Origin: Akkermansia muciniphila
GTDB lineage: Bacteria; Verrucomicrobiota; Verrucomicrobiia; Limisphaerales; SIBE01
Reading direction: 5' to 3'
DNA length: 34,282 nt
Assembly (NCBI GenBank): GCA_945861765.1
Contig: CAMAWP010000029.1
Location: forward strand, 1 to 34,282
This document shows positions 1 through 9,167 of the stretch, piece by piece; positions within the stretch are counted from its first letter, which is position 1, and every line of letters starts with the position of its first letter. The notes beneath the pieces were generated by a model, which saw only the letters and a program-made list of their open reading frames with translations, did not search any database and was not told where the DNA came from. A program made the position numbers and the translations under genes.

Positions 1-1028
1 GCCAGCAACCGCGGCAACGGCTGAGGAAGGCTGTTGAGCGGGCGGCCGAGCAGATCCGCCCAACTCCAAGGAATGATGTTCCACCATCCCGTAATCTTTA
101 CTGATCCAAGGTCGATGTCTTTGCGAAAAATCCAGAGGACCGCCGCCGACAGGAATCCAATCAGAGCCGCGCCTTCGCCGAATCCCATTCGCCCCTGGCT
201 TGATCGCGCTGCTTCGATGGCCTTGCGTCCTCCGGGAAATTCCGTGGCTGGAAGTGGCGCAGCGATTCGCACCAAGTAAAGCCACACGAGTGGAAGCGCG
301 ATGACAACCACGGGCAGCCCCATTTTTAGCCAAGTTAGGAAATCAATATCTTTGGCGGATACAAGAGCCGCTTGCTTTACGAACACCAGGTTGGTGCCGG
401 TGCCGATCTTTGTTCCGATGCCACCGATGCTCGCTGCATAGGCGATTCCGAGCATCAACGCCAAACCGAAGCGCTGGAGCAAGGGGTCGTCGCGGCCGCA
501 TTGCTCTTCAAATTTAGTGAGGACAGCCATTCCAATGGGGAACATCATCATCGCGGCCGCCGTATTGGAAATCCAGAGCGTGATGAAACCGGTGGCCAGC
601 ATGAAGCCGAGGACAATCCGGCGAGGACTCGTCCCAATCCGCGAGACAATTCCCAAGGCGATGCGCCGGTGCAATCCCCATTGCTGCATCGATGCGGCGA
701 TGCACATCCCTCCCAGGAATAGAAAATTGATCGGATCGAAATACTGAAGAGCCACTTCGTGGAAAGGAGCCGCGCCGGTTACGGGAAACAGAAGGAGCGG
801 CAGGAGCGCCGTGGTCCAAAGCGGAATCGGTTCTGTGATCCACCAGCATGCCATTAGAGCCACAGTGGCTCCGGCGCACGCCGCCTTAAACTGTAGTCCG
901 AAGGACGTCAGTGCGAGTGCGGCGATCAGGAATAGGAACGGACCGAGGACCATGCCCAGCTTCTGGCGAAAGCTGTAGAAGTTCCCCGGTGGTTCTTGGG
1001 CCGCGACAGAAACATTTTGATCTCGCAT
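1..1028 (-). CDS. SLC13/DASS-family sodium:dicarboxylate/sulfate symporter, N-terminal part (cut by window edge)
   Basis: The minus strand from ATG at 1028 is open to the window edge for 342 codons, so the C-terminal part is missing; family members are usually about 450-550 residues. The protein starts MRDQNVSVAAQEPPGNFY. It has family-typical stretches: WWITEPIPLWTTALLPLLLF around residues 50-70, ISNTAAAMMMFPIGMAV (first SNT motif) and YAASIGGIGTKIGTGTNLVF, with several hydrophobic helices. Known members carry di- or tricarboxylates or sulfate across the inner membrane with Na+; which substrate applies here cannot be told. A TAG stop lies nine codons upstream and 1028 is the first in-frame ATG, but no Shine-Dalgarno sequence precedes it. 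It is in the same direction as yhbY, about 250 bp downstream of it, so the two may or may not be co-transcribed. Confidence 0.88.
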   Translation of the reverse strand, partial: MRDQNVSVAAQEPPGNFYSFRQKLGMVLGPFLFLIAALALTSFGLQFKAACAGATVALMACWWITEPIPLWTTALLPLLLFPVTGAAPFHEVALQYFDPINFLFLGGMCIAASMQQWGLHRRIALGIVSRIGTSPRRIVLGFMLATGFITLWISNTAAAMMMFPIGMAVLTKFEEQCGRDDPLLQRFGLALMLGIAYAASIGGIGTKIGTGTNLVFVKQAALVSAKDIDFLTWLKMGLPVVVIALPLVWLYLVRIAAPLPATEFPGGRKAIEAARSSQGRMGFGEGAALIGFLSAAVLWIFRKDIDLGSVKITGWWNIIPWSWADLLGRPLNSLPQPLPRLL

Positions 1029-1130
1029 GGCTGTTGGAGCTGAAGATGCCGCGAGCTATCACCAGATGCTAGAAGATTTCCTGCTCCATGCCTTGTGACT
1101 CTGACGGATTCAAGAAAACTTGAATCTGTC

Positions 1131-1265
1131 CTAGGCGTCAGCGTCGCCAACTGTGAGAGAACTTCGAGGAATAATGACCCCTACGCTGAAGGCCAAAACG
1201 GCAACCACAACTAGCGCTATCGCCAAGATGATGAGGATCGCTCTGCCAAAAGCGTGCGATGACGG
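1131..1265 (-). other. Possible small membrane peptide or gene remnant (no good start)
   Basis: Between the yhbY stop and the symporter start one minus-strand frame is open for 44 codons and encodes a striking hydrophobic stretch, ILIILAIALVVVAVLAFSVG, followed by VIIPRSSLTVGDADA and a TAG stop. It looks like a single transmembrane helix. No ATG or GTG lies before the helix; the only candidate is a TTG at 1226 within it. It could be a real small ORF with an unusual start, a frameshifted remnant, or chance. Function unknown. Confidence 0.2.
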
Positions 1266-1281
1266 CTAATCGATCGATCTT

Positions 1282-1707
1282 TTAACACGGCTGATGGCCC
1301 CAGTCATTTTCTTTAAGATCCTTTTCGTAGAGATCCATCTGTTCATCCGCACTCAGCTTGCCCGGAGTTGCAGGCTCGGCTGTCGGGGAGTCTTTCGCGA
1401 CGGAACCCAGGGTCACCTTTGGGGTCGCTTCAGCCATCGGACGCGGACGATGCAAAACCATCACATTGCCGACGCGCGTGATCAGGTGGCTCGAAGTTTT
1501 TTCCGCCAACTGCGGTGCGAGTTCTTTCTTCTGCTCCTTGAATTCCACGAACTTGATCTTCACCAATTCGTGTTGCGCCAACGCTTCCTCCACAGAACGA
1601 ATAAAGCCATCGCTCAAACCGGCTTTGCCCAGTTTCAAAATAGGTTCCAGATGCTGTGCCGCGGCTTTAAACTTGCGAATCTGCGAATTGTTCAGAGGTT
1701 CTAGCAT
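1282..1707 (-). CDS. yhbY: YhbY-family CRM-domain RNA-binding protein
   Basis: A 141-residue protein. Residues 1-95 form a CRM/YhbY domain: LNNSQIRKFKAAAQHLEPIL, then KLGKAGLSDGFIRSVEEAL, the family's GxxG-like loop, then LVKIKFVEF and the closing strand VGNVMVLHRP. YhbY proteins bind pre-50S ribosomal particles and are thought to help large-subunit assembly in the cytoplasm. Typical YhbY is about 95-100 residues. Here a charged, probably disordered tail of about 45 residues follows, ending in DWGHQPC, which is an oddity of this copy. A good sigma70-type promoter lies just upstream, giving a very short leader with no Shine-Dalgarno sequence, so the ATG at 1707 may be read almost leaderless. 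Confidence 0.9.
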   Translation of the reverse strand: MLEPLNNSQIRKFKAAAQHLEPILKLGKAGLSDGFIRSVEEALAQHELVKIKFVEFKEQKKELAPQLAEKTSSHLITRVGNVMVLHRPRPMAEATPKVTLGSVAKDSPTAEPATPGKLSADEQMDLYEKDLKENDWGHQPC

Positions 1708-1724
1708 TGCGAGTGGAGTTTAGA

Positions 1725-1753
1725 TCTATAACTAATAGGCATTTGCTTCTCAA
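1725..1753 (-). promoter_or_regulatory. Candidate sigma70 promoter of yhbY
   Basis: On the minus strand, TTGAGA (1753-1748, 5 of 6 matches to the -35 consensus) is followed after exactly 17 bp by TATAGA (1730-1725, 4 of 6). The predicted start is near 1718, only about 11 bp before the yhbY ATG at 1707. Confidence 0.5.
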
Positions 1754-2322
1754 CAGCCGACCGCAACATAGCTGTGCAGTGATGTTGAAACAAGAAAAAA
1801 GCCCTGCGAATCCAGTCGGCGGCTTGACTCAAACCAAAAGTCGCCGAGGGATAAAATCTGAGTGGAGCCCGTTTCGCGAGTATTGCCTATCTTCTTTGCC
1901 GAAGATGGAAGAGCCCAGACCTTGCCGCCTCAGGCGCGCACGGAGTCTCTTCCCGAGTCGACCGAGGCGCGAACCGGGTTAACCGGGATACTTCACACCC
2001 TTTCGGAGGGGGGGTAGGAGACAAAACGGGGAAGATTTCGAACGCGCTTCAACACCTCCTGGCTTCAGGGAATAATGGCGATCAGTTCATTCATCTTGGA
2101 CGAGCATTGCGACACTAGCGTCTTAAATTGTTCATCACCCATGCTGTTACGGCTTTTCACACGCTCAACGAATGCCTCGTTCCAGCCCTCTCCCGTCGAA
2201 TCTTGATGGGAACTGACAGAATAAATTAGTGTTCCGTTCAAGAGTCGCGGCGGAGTTAGGGGTTTCTAGAGGCTTCAAAGGGTTGGGTGCTGGTCTTTAG
2301 GTCTCCGCCATAGAGGCATCGA
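1754..2322. other. Intergenic stretch with no convincing gene
   Basis: Lies between the yhbY promoter and the SET-domain gene. The only coding-like signal is a short minus-strand frame at 2065-2241, listed separately. The plus-strand frame at 1707-1982 has low-quality, arginine-rich composition and overlaps the yhbY promoter, so it is not counted as a gene. I see no hairpin terminator or repeat here. Confidence 0.5.
2065..2241 (-). CDS. Possible small hypothetical protein (TTG start) or remnant
   Basis: A minus-strand frame encodes a 58-residue peptide with ordinary protein-like composition: NGTLIYSVSSHQDSTGEGWN near the start and MNELIAIIP at the end before a TGA. The only plausible full-length start is TTG at 2241, without a Shine-Dalgarno sequence; an internal ATG would give about 30 residues. 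The composition is more protein-like than its surroundings, but no family is recognised. It may be the 3' end of a decayed gene. Confidence 0.25.
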   Translation of the reverse strand: MNGTLIYSVSSHQDSTGEGWNEAFVERVKSRNSMGDEQFKTLVSQCSSKMNELIAIIP

Positions 2323-2907
2323 TCATCGCACAGGACTGTAGTTGCAGCGAATCGAGCGGAGCTGCTCGGGATGTTTTAACGCCAGCTCTACGAGAACCTT
2401 CTCCCGGAACAAGGGCCAAAGCGGTTGCGACAATTGCGGAATCAGCGGAAACACCCGACGCACCAACCCATCCCAAGTCTCCGCCCAACGTTCGATGTCA
2501 TCGGGGGCAATCTGCCGACGGCAGCGCGCAGACTGGCAAGCACATTGGAACGGCTCGCGCAGATTCAACGTTCCGTAATCGTCGGTCAGCTCTTCATTGG
2601 CTTCAATGTCACGGATGGCCAATTCAAAGTCATAGCCGGCGCTCAAACAGTTGGCTTCGCATGAATGATTGAAAAAACGCGAATGATCCCAGCAGAGCAC
2701 CATTAACCCCTTGGCATCCACAAAGGTGTACTTGTCCAAAACCTGCCGGTAGGGCTCTTCCAGATTTGCGACGTCTTCGGCGGTGAACGTCTGGTCCAAG
2801 TCATCGCGCACCCAGATGATGGTCCCTTTGGGAATCAGCGCCGTTGCAAACACCCCATAACCAATGACCTCATTGACCCACCGCAGCTCCGTATTCGGAT
2901 GAATCAT
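2323..2907 (-). CDS. SET-domain protein with post-SET zinc motif (putative protein lysine methyltransferase)
   Basis: A 194-residue protein. SET hallmarks appear in order: GYGVFATALIPKGTII (residues 16-31, SET-N), RFFNHSCEANC (77-87, the pseudoknot NHSCxxN motif that binds S-adenosylmethionine), and EELTDDYG (105-112, the second half of the pseudoknot with the catalytic-region Tyr111). Directly after comes CACQSARC (122-129), an exact CxCx4C post-SET motif. With Cys87 of NHSCEANC it can make the four-cysteine zinc site known from eukaryotic Dim-5/SET2-type enzymes. A helical tail of about 60 residues follows. The expected reaction is SAM-dependent lysine methylation; the target is unknown. 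It lies 211 bp downstream of the SNF2 helicase gene on the same strand. No Shine-Dalgarno sequence is seen. Confidence 0.88.
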   Translation of the reverse strand: MIHPNTELRWVNEVIGYGVFATALIPKGTIIWVRDDLDQTFTAEDVANLEEPYRQVLDKYTFVDAKGLMVLCWDHSRFFNHSCEANCLSAGYDFELAIRDIEANEELTDDYGTLNLREPFQCACQSARCRRQIAPDDIERWAETWDGLVRRVFPLIPQLSQPLWPLFREKVLVELALKHPEQLRSIRCNYSPVR

Positions 2908-3118
2908 GCGGCGAGATTAAATGGAAATCTTCGCGGCTATTGCAAGAGCAAAAGCAAGGGACGTTTCCACGGTAACAAAGGCTTTTCTCACTCACGCTTG
3001 GTGCTGCTCAACCCCATCGTTCTCGCGCTTCACACCGCCTTCCTCACCGGTAATCTCAAAGATGGCGCCGCTTAGACAAATGCCCCGGTCAGCAACTCGA
3101 TGTGGTAGGTCAAGATCT

Positions 3119-6100
3119 TCAGTCTTCGGAAAATAGATATTCCAAGTCGGTCTTGGTGAGACTGCGGGCAAAGCCTTCTTCACCGAGAACATCCGCGATG
3201 GTCTGAGCTTTACGCTGTTGGAGTTCCCAAATCTTCTCTTCAACTGTCCCTGGCGCGATCAATCGATACGCATTGACGGTGCGGGTTTGGCCAATGCGAT
3301 GGGAACGGTCGATTGCCTGGGCTTCCACTGCTGGGTTCCACCACGGATCGTACAAGACCACGTAGCTGGCCGTGGTCAGATTGAGTCCCGTGCCCGCCGC
3401 TCGCAGGCTGAGCAAAAAGACTGAAGCATTGGGATCGCTTTGAAACGCATTGACAACATCTTGACGTTGCTTGGTCTCGCCGGTGAGCAAATAGGTTGGG
3501 AACTGTCGCTGATGACATTCAACTTCGAGCAGTTTCAACATCTTAACAAATTGGCTGAAGACGAGCACCTTTTGCCCCTCGGCGAGCAAAGGATCGAGCA
3601 GCTCAAACAACGTTTCGGTTTTGCCGGAAGCTGAATCGCTGCCCACGAGCTGCGGATGACAGCAAATCTGCCGCAAACGGGTCAAGGCTGCCAGAACGTG
3701 GATTTTGCTCTTGCCCAATCCCTGCTCGTTTACCGTTTGCAGCACTTGTTCACGGCTGCGCCGCAGTTCCGCCAGGTATAACTTCCGTTGAGGTTCGCCC
3801 AACTCGCAATCCCGCCGCTCTTCAATGCGGTCGGGCAAATCCTGCGCCACTTGGCGTTTGAGCCGCCGCAGCATCAACGGGCGAAGCTTCGCGGATAGCC
3901 GGCGACGGCCCACTCGGTGCGACCAAGCAATGTCATCACCCTTCGGCTCGTAATTCTGATGAAAGTCCGACTGCGTGCCGAGGTAGCCGGGTTGGATGAA
4001 ATCAACAATGCTCCAAAGATCCAGGAGACGGTTTTCGAGAGGAGTTCCAGTCAGAGCGAGACGTTGACCGGCGCGCAGTTGCTTCACCGATTGAGTCACC
4101 TGCGCGCTTGGGTTCTTAATGAACTGGGCTTCGTCCAAGATGATGGCCCGGAAGTCGAATTTCTGTAACGCAATGAGGTCGCGGCGGAGAAGAGCATAAT
4201 TGGTGACGATCAAATCGTGCTGAGGAATTTGTTTGCGCAGGTTGTGACGGGCAGCGCCGCTTTCCAGAACCAATACTTTCAGATGAGGAGTGAAGCGATT
4301 GGCTTCCCGCCGCCAATTGTGCAGAACGGACGCGGGACAAATGACCAGAGCTGGCTTCGGCGTTTTTACATTTTGCTGCTGCATCCAAGCGAGCCAGGCC
4401 AGTGTTTGCAATGTCTTCCCGAGCCCCATGTCGTCAGCCAAGACGCCGCCCAGATTCAATTGAGTGAGGTGACACAGAAAATTGAATCCATCCTTCTGAT
4501 ACGGACGCAATTCCGCTTGGATCGAAGCCGGCAAGGGCGTCGATGCAATTCCTGTAAATTCGGCCAACTGCTCGCGCAATGCTTTGACGTGCGGTTGGTC
4601 CTGGAACTTGTTTAAAGTGGCTTCATCCAACTGCGCCGCATGCGCTAACCCGACGCGCTGCGGCACGGGGCTCAAAGCGTCCAGCCCCAAGTCAGCCATC
4701 GCTTCATGCGCCAGATGCACGGCGTCGGAATCCAACTCCATCCAGCCGCTGTCCGGCAATTTCACAAAACGTCCAGTCGCAGTTTGCAGGCGTTGCAGAT
4801 CGGCCGCCGTCAGCTTGAGGCCCTCTGCTTCCCACGAGGCGGATACGGAAAACCAGTCGATGCCGCTGCCTTGGACAACGAGTTTGGGCCGCAACTGCCG
4901 GGGAGCCAAAAAGAGACGATGAAATGGTGAATTGCCCAGGTACTCAGCGGCGGCGGGTCGGTCGGGCCATGCGGCAGCCAGCGTGTTGAGGAAATGCTCG
5001 TTAGCGTCCCCGAGCCATAGGCCGGGCTCGGGGGTGAACCAGTCGAGACGACGCAGCCAGTGGATCGCAGGATCGAGACGCAAGTCATCCAGAATTTCGG
5101 GCCTTTCCGGAGGATGGTCCGGCGCATCCATCATCTGCCAATCGTGGCCGTTCCATTGCCAAATGCTTTGATCGCTCTCGCTGCGCGCGAGCAAGCGCAG
5201 CCGGACTGTGTCGTCGCTTAATTCGAAAACGAACTGAGGGATGGCAGCGTGAGCGACACAGAGCTGTTCCCACTCGCGCCGGTCCGAGGTGCCATTCTTG
5301 CGAAGCTGTGTGAGGAGCCGATGGCTGAGTTTTCTTACGGGCAGATGGGGTTTGGCCACCCACGTCTTCAGCAACTTGGGGGGAGGTGGATTGCGCAGCA
5401 AGTAAAATGTCTCTTCAACCAAAACCAAAGAGGGAAGGCCTCCAAAAAAACGGGCGTGGTCGAGCGATTGATTTTCTTTGTCCTGCACCTTCAACAGGTG
5501 CGTGAAGCAAAGCTCGCCATCGACCGTGTCGAGATGCGGAGTGAGCTCTGCGAACTGCCCGTGAAACTTGAGCGCTGTCTGGTGCGAGACGAATTCCAAA
5601 CGCGAAACTTGCCCCCATCGCGCCAGCCACTGGAGCAGTTCAAGACCGGTCAGCACCAGCCAATCCGCGTCTTCCTTCGGTTGGCTGTAGGTCTCGCTGA
5701 GCCATTGAATGAACTCCCAATCTTTGGCCGGAAAAAGCTCATGTTCGTGAGTTGACCGTGTCGTTAATTCGATGATCTCCGCCAGCGTCTTGACTTTTTC
5801 TCCGGCTCGGGGCCGGAACAGGACGAACTGAACTTTCAGCCCAAACAAGGATGTGGATTCTCCCAAGCTTTGCGCCTGGCAGAGCACGCGGAGCGAAGCT
5901 CGAGGCGAGTCCAAGTGGACGGGCGCAAGCGGCAGCAGCCAACGCTCGAGGAGTTGGACAAACTCTTGTTCCTTTTCAGCTTCTTCAATCTCGGCAAAAC
6001 GTTCAAGGTTCGCGTAGGAAAGCAGTTCCGTTGGCAGAGGACGGTTGGTTCTCAGAAACAGCAGAGCAGTGGCTTCGAGCCGCTCCTTCCCCAGGGCTTG

Positions 6101-6421
6101 TAAAAGGCGCGGCCACCAACTGTCGCCGACAAAATCCTTGCGGGCCAAGGAAAGCTTTTCAAAGTAATCCTCCAGAAGTAACCAGGAGCGCTGCGAATCC
6201 TGGCAGGTCGCAAACGTATTCAGTATCTCCGCGCGTTCGGCCACGGCCGACTTAGAATCCGATAGTTCACGGCGCAGATCTGCCAGGGCACCGTAGGTTT
6301 TATCCAGCACCGTATGATGCGCATCGTATTTCGTGGCTGTCGCGGAACGCGAGGTTTGCCCGTTATTGCGTGCTACTTTTGCCATGTTTTGGTCATTCCA
6401 CCATGAGTGATGGTCGCTCAT
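3119..6421 (-). CDS. SNF2-family DEAD/DEAH-like helicase (ATP-dependent DNA translocase)
   Basis: A 1100-residue protein. Residues 1-500 are a long helical region with no recognised motif. Residues about 520-590 (IDWFSVSASWEAEGLKL... RFVKLPDSGWMELD) resemble the bacterial SNF2 helicase-associated domain. The motor follows: Q-like motif LRPYQKDGFNFL (638-649), Walker A DDMGLGKT (663-670), Walker B DEAQ (763-766), LTGTP (790-794), SLRAAGTGLNLTTA (1005-1018) and arginine-finger motif QAIDRSHRIGQ (1035-1045). All motor motifs are intact, so an active dsDNA translocase is likely. Bacterial relatives (RapA- or Rad54-like) remodel protein-DNA or RNA polymerase complexes; the precise job here is unknown. 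An alternative ATG at 6385 (MAKVARNNGQ) would shorten it by 12 residues, and neither start has a clear ribosome site. The SET-domain gene follows downstream. Confidence 0.93.
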   Translation of the reverse strand: MSDHHSWWNDQNMAKVARNNGQTSRSATATKYDAHHTVLDKTYGALADLRRELSDSKSAVAERAEILNTFATCQDSQRSWLLLEDYFEKLSLARKDFVGDSWWPRLLQALGKERLEATALLFLRTNRPLPTELLSYANLERFAEIEEAEKEQEFVQLLERWLLPLAPVHLDSPRASLRVLCQAQSLGESTSLFGLKVQFVLFRPRAGEKVKTLAEIIELTTRSTHEHELFPAKDWEFIQWLSETYSQPKEDADWLVLTGLELLQWLARWGQVSRLEFVSHQTALKFHGQFAELTPHLDTVDGELCFTHLLKVQDKENQSLDHARFFGGLPSLVLVEETFYLLRNPPPPKLLKTWVAKPHLPVRKLSHRLLTQLRKNGTSDRREWEQLCVAHAAIPQFVFELSDDTVRLRLLARSESDQSIWQWNGHDWQMMDAPDHPPERPEILDDLRLDPAIHWLRRLDWFTPEPGLWLGDANEHFLNTLAAAWPDRPAAAEYLGNSPFHRLFLAPRQLRPKLVVQGSGIDWFSVSASWEAEGLKLTAADLQRLQTATGRFVKLPDSGWMELDSDAVHLAHEAMADLGLDALSPVPQRVGLAHAAQLDEATLNKFQDQPHVKALREQLAEFTGIASTPLPASIQAELRPYQKDGFNFLCHLTQLNLGGVLADDMGLGKTLQTLAWLAWMQQQNVKTPKPALVICPASVLHNWRREANRFTPHLKVLVLESGAARHNLRKQIPQHDLIVTNYALLRRDLIALQKFDFRAIILDEAQFIKNPSAQVTQSVKQLRAGQRLALTGTPLENRLLDLWSIVDFIQPGYLGTQSDFHQNYEPKGDDIAWSHRVGRRRLSAKLRPLMLRRLKRQVAQDLPDRIEERRDCELGEPQRKLYLAELRRSREQVLQTVNEQGLGKSKIHVLAALTRLRQICCHPQLVGSDSASGKTETLFELLDPLLAEGQKVLVFSQFVKMLKLLEVECHQRQFPTYLLTGETKQRQDVVNAFQSDPNASVFLLSLRAAGTGLNLTTASYVVLYDPWWNPAVEAQAIDRSHRIGQTRTVNAYRLIAPGTVEEKIWELQQRKAQTIADVLGEEGFARSLTKTDLEYLFSED

Positions 6422-6799
6422 CTCGACACGAATAGGCGGTGGTGGTCAACCAGAAAGCGAATCTTATCGGCAATTCTGTCCTTGAACCTGGGAGTTTCAT
6501 GGACAGTTTCGACCTCCAACGATGGACGAGCATCGGGGCCAGGAACCTGGCCATCCGTCCGGCGGCCCACTGTTTGAGCACAGAGTTCCGAAGGACACAG
6601 AAATCGAAGTTTTCTCTGCCCTCTGTGCCCTTCCAAACTCTGCGCTGAATCCTGTGGTTCATGGACTGAATTACTGCCCGCTCAAAGGGGATCATGGGTC
6701 GGGATGGCGCCCTCAGCTTCCTGAGTCAACGAGGGTTGGGATTTCCCCAATAAACCGGTCAATTTTTCTCTCGATGTCGGAACCGTAATCAGGTTTTCA
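6422..6799. other. Intergenic region between divergent helicase and sensor kinase genes, with small inverted repeats
   Basis: No gene is supported. It holds a near-perfect palindrome GGCCAGG-AA-CCTGGCC at 6537-6552, and a CACAGAG...CTCTGTG inverted pair with the text CCGAAGGACACAG between its arms (about 6580-6630). Open frames here are low-quality and I regard them as non-coding. Promoters for both flanking genes should lie in this stretch, but I could not pick one with confidence. Confidence 0.5.
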
Positions 6800-9148
6800 G
6801 TGGAATCAATATCAAGAAATGCCCCTTTCACGAGGACGCTTGAAAAGTTTGAAAAAGTAGCGAAGGTACAACTGGTTTTGAAACGCCAACATCCATCCAA
6901 GACCTTCGCTCTGGCGGCCTACGTTGCGTTTGCGTTCGCGGTGGCCCTGATCAGTTGGGAGCAGAGAGCCGATGGTCTGCTCCTCTGCTCGCTATTCCCC
7001 GTCATCCTTGCGCCGTTGGTGTATTCTCGCGCGGTCTTTCTCGGCATGCTAGGCGTAAGTTTGGCCGCATCCGTCGCGGTCGTGATCGCTCTCGGGGCAG
7101 GTTCCATCACGGCAGTGGTGATTCTTCACGGCTTTGTTTGGGCTGCCGGGGAGCTGCTTCTCCGGTTTAGGCTGTCCCGCGATCAGTCGGAGAAGGACCT
7201 GCGCGCGAGCGAGGAAAAATATAGGCTCATCGTGGATCATGTCGCCGAAACCGTCCTGGTTCTCGATCTCACCCTGCGTCACATCTATGCCAGCCCCTCG
7301 GTCGTCAGGCTTTATGGATACACGCCAGAGGAGTTCCTCGCACACCCTCTGGAACGATTCCTTAGCCCGGATTCGCTCGCGCGCAGCTTGCGTTTATTTG
7401 AGGAGGAGATGGCGTTGGAAGCCACCGGAACGGCGGATCCACGTCGGTCGCGCGTGATGGAATCGTTGGAGTACCGCAAGGACGGTTCCTCCATCTGGAT
7501 CGAGAACGTCTTCTCGTTTATCCGGGATGCCGACTTAAGAGTCGTCAACATCTTGTGTGTGTCGAAGGATATCAATGAGCGAAAGCAGGCCGAGGAAGCG
7601 CTGCGTAAATCATCGGACCAGTTCAAACAACTCTTCGAGTCCAGCCCCTTGGCCTCCGTGATATTCTCCCTGGCGGACGGTCGGATCATGGACGCCAACA
7701 AACAGTTCCTTGAACTATTCGAGTTCACGCGAGCGGAAGTCCTCGGTCGCACCGGCATGGACCTCGGCTTGTGGTTCGACCCTGCTGACCGGGATCGGCT
7801 GGTGGCCCACTTGAAGCAGCAGCGAGAAGCGCGGGACTTTGAAACTCGGTTTCGCGGCAAGAGCGGGCGGGAGCATGACGTCTTGCTTGGAGGTCAAGTG
7901 ATCGACTTCTCCGGCGAGCTGATGGCGATATTGCAGAGTGTGGACATCACTGAGCGCAAGCAGGCCGAAGCCAAACGCGCCTCGCTCGAGACACAGCTCC
8001 ATCAATCCCAAAAGATGGAAGCCATCGGGACGCTCGCGGGCGGGATTGCGCACGATTTCAACAACATCTTGGCGGCCATCTTGTGCCGGGTGGAGGTGGC
8101 GGGCATTGGCTTGCCGCCTGAACATCCGTCGCAAGAGTCACTCGATGAAATCCTCAAGGCCAGCCTTCGCGCCCGCGATTTGGTGCGGCAAATCCTCAGA
8201 TTTAGCCGTCGGCAGAAACAGGATCGCAAACTGATCGACCTGGGCGCGACTGTCATCGAAGCCCTCAAACTGCTCCGCGCCAGCCTTCGGGCGACGATTG
8301 AAATCCAGACCGAGATAGCGCCACATCTGCCCCCGGTGCTCGCGGATGCGACGCAGGTTCATCAGGTGATTATGAACCTCGGAACAAACGCCAGCCATGC
8401 CATGAGTGCTCACGGAGGCCATCTCGCGATCACTCAGACCGTCGTCACCTTGGAAGCTGGAACGCTTCCGGATCATGGAGACTTGCCGGCGGGCCTTTAT
8501 GTCCGAATCAGCGTCCAGGACACAGGCTGTGGAATGGACGCGGCCACAGTCGAGCGAATTTTCGAGCCGTTCTTTACCACCAAAGGCCCCGGCGGAGGCA
8601 CTGGCCTCGGTCTCGCCGTTGTGCATGGCATCATGGAAAATCACGAGGGCGCGATCACGGTTGAAAGTCGGCCCGGAGAAGGGACTGCTTTTCACCTCTA
8701 TTTCCCCGCCGCCGAAGGTGCAATGTTTCCCGACACCGAATCGGCCCCACCCCTGCCACTCGGAAAGCGCGAGAATATTTTGGTGGTGGATGACGAGATT
8801 GCCCTTGTCGAAATCGAGATGATCATGTTGGAACAACTCAACTATCAGGTCACCGGGTGCCACTGCGCGAAGGACGCGCTGGCTACGTTCCGCGCCCAAC
8901 CAAATGCTTACGCGCTTGTCATCACGGATATGACCATGCCGGAGGTAACCGGAATCGACCTCGCGAAGGAGTTGCATCAGCTTCGCCCCGGCCTCCCGAT
9001 CATCCTGGCGAGCGGTTACTCCGATTTCCTGGGAGAAAGAACGCTCTCACAACAATGGATAAGCGCGTTTCTGGACAAGCCATTCCGGCTCCGATCGCTG
9101 GCCGAGACCGTCCGGCGTGTTTTGGAAGCGGAAGTGCCGGAGCGGTGA
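6800..9148 (+). CDS. Membrane-bound hybrid sensor histidine kinase (PAS-PAS-HisKA-HATPase-REC)
   Basis: A 782-residue protein starting at GTG 6800, with AGG seven bases upstream. Residues 36-120 hold about three hydrophobic helices with little periplasmic sequence. PAS 1 is about 137-262 and PAS 2 about 272-390; both end in the DIxERKQAE boundary motif. The HisKA motif [17 protein letters not shown] puts the phospho-acceptor at His418. ATPase motifs follow: [11 protein letters not shown] (N box), DTGCGMD (G1), [15 protein letters not shown] (F/G2). The C-terminal receiver has the acidic pocket Asp664-Asp665, phospho-acceptor Asp710 in VITDMTMP, and Lys760 in LDKPF. All key residues are present, so phosphorelay from His418 to Asp710 is expected. 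No response-regulator gene lies next to it, so the output partner is probably encoded elsewhere. The ligand is unknown. It converges with the DUF1501 gene only 19 bp downstream. Confidence 0.93.
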   Translation: MESISRNAPFTRTLEKFEKVAKVQLVLKRQHPSKTFALAAYVAFAFAVALISWEQRADGLLLCSLFPVILAPLVYSRAVFLGMLGVSLAASVAVVIALGAGSITAVVILHGFVWAAGELLLRFRLSRDQSEKDLRASEEKYRLIVDHVAETVLVLDLTLRHIYASPSVVRLYGYTPEEFLAHPLERFLSPDSLARSLRLFEEEMALEATGTADPRRSRVMESLEYRKDGSSIWIENVFSFIRDADLRVVNILCVSKDINERKQAEEALRKSSDQFKQLFESSPLASVIFSLADGRIMDANKQFLELFEFTRAEVLGRTGMDLGLWFDPADRDRLVAHLKQQREARDFETRFRGKSGREHDVLLGGQVIDFSGELMAILQSVDITERKQAEAKRASLETQLHQSQKMEAIGTLAGGIAHDFNNILAAILCRVEVAGIGLPPEHPSQESLDEILKASLRARDLVRQILRFSRRQKQDRKLIDLGATVIEALKLLRASLRATIEIQTEIAPHLPPVLADATQVHQVIMNLGTNASHAMSAHGGHLAITQTVVTLEAGTLPDHGDLPAGLYVRISVQDTGCGMDAATVERIFEPFFTTKGPGGGTGLGLAVVHGIMENHEGAITVESRPGEGTAFHLYFPAAEGAMFPDTESAPPLPLGKRENILVVDDEIALVEIEMIMLEQLNYQVTGCHCAKDALATFRAQPNAYALVITDMTMPEVTGIDLAKELHQLRPGLPIILASGYSDFLGERTLSQQWISAFLDKPFRLRSLAETVRRVLEAEVPER

Positions 9149-9167
9149 AAAGTTCTCCATTTACAGA

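Noticed and set aside
1707-1982. Plus-strand frame of 91 codons upstream of yhbY
   Set aside because: Overlaps the yhbY start and promoter, and its composition is typical of non-coding GC-rich sequence.
2992-3243. Minus-strand frame overlapping the end of the helicase gene
   Set aside because: Most of it is an out-of-frame reading of the helicase; only the last 30 residues lie outside and no start or family supports it.
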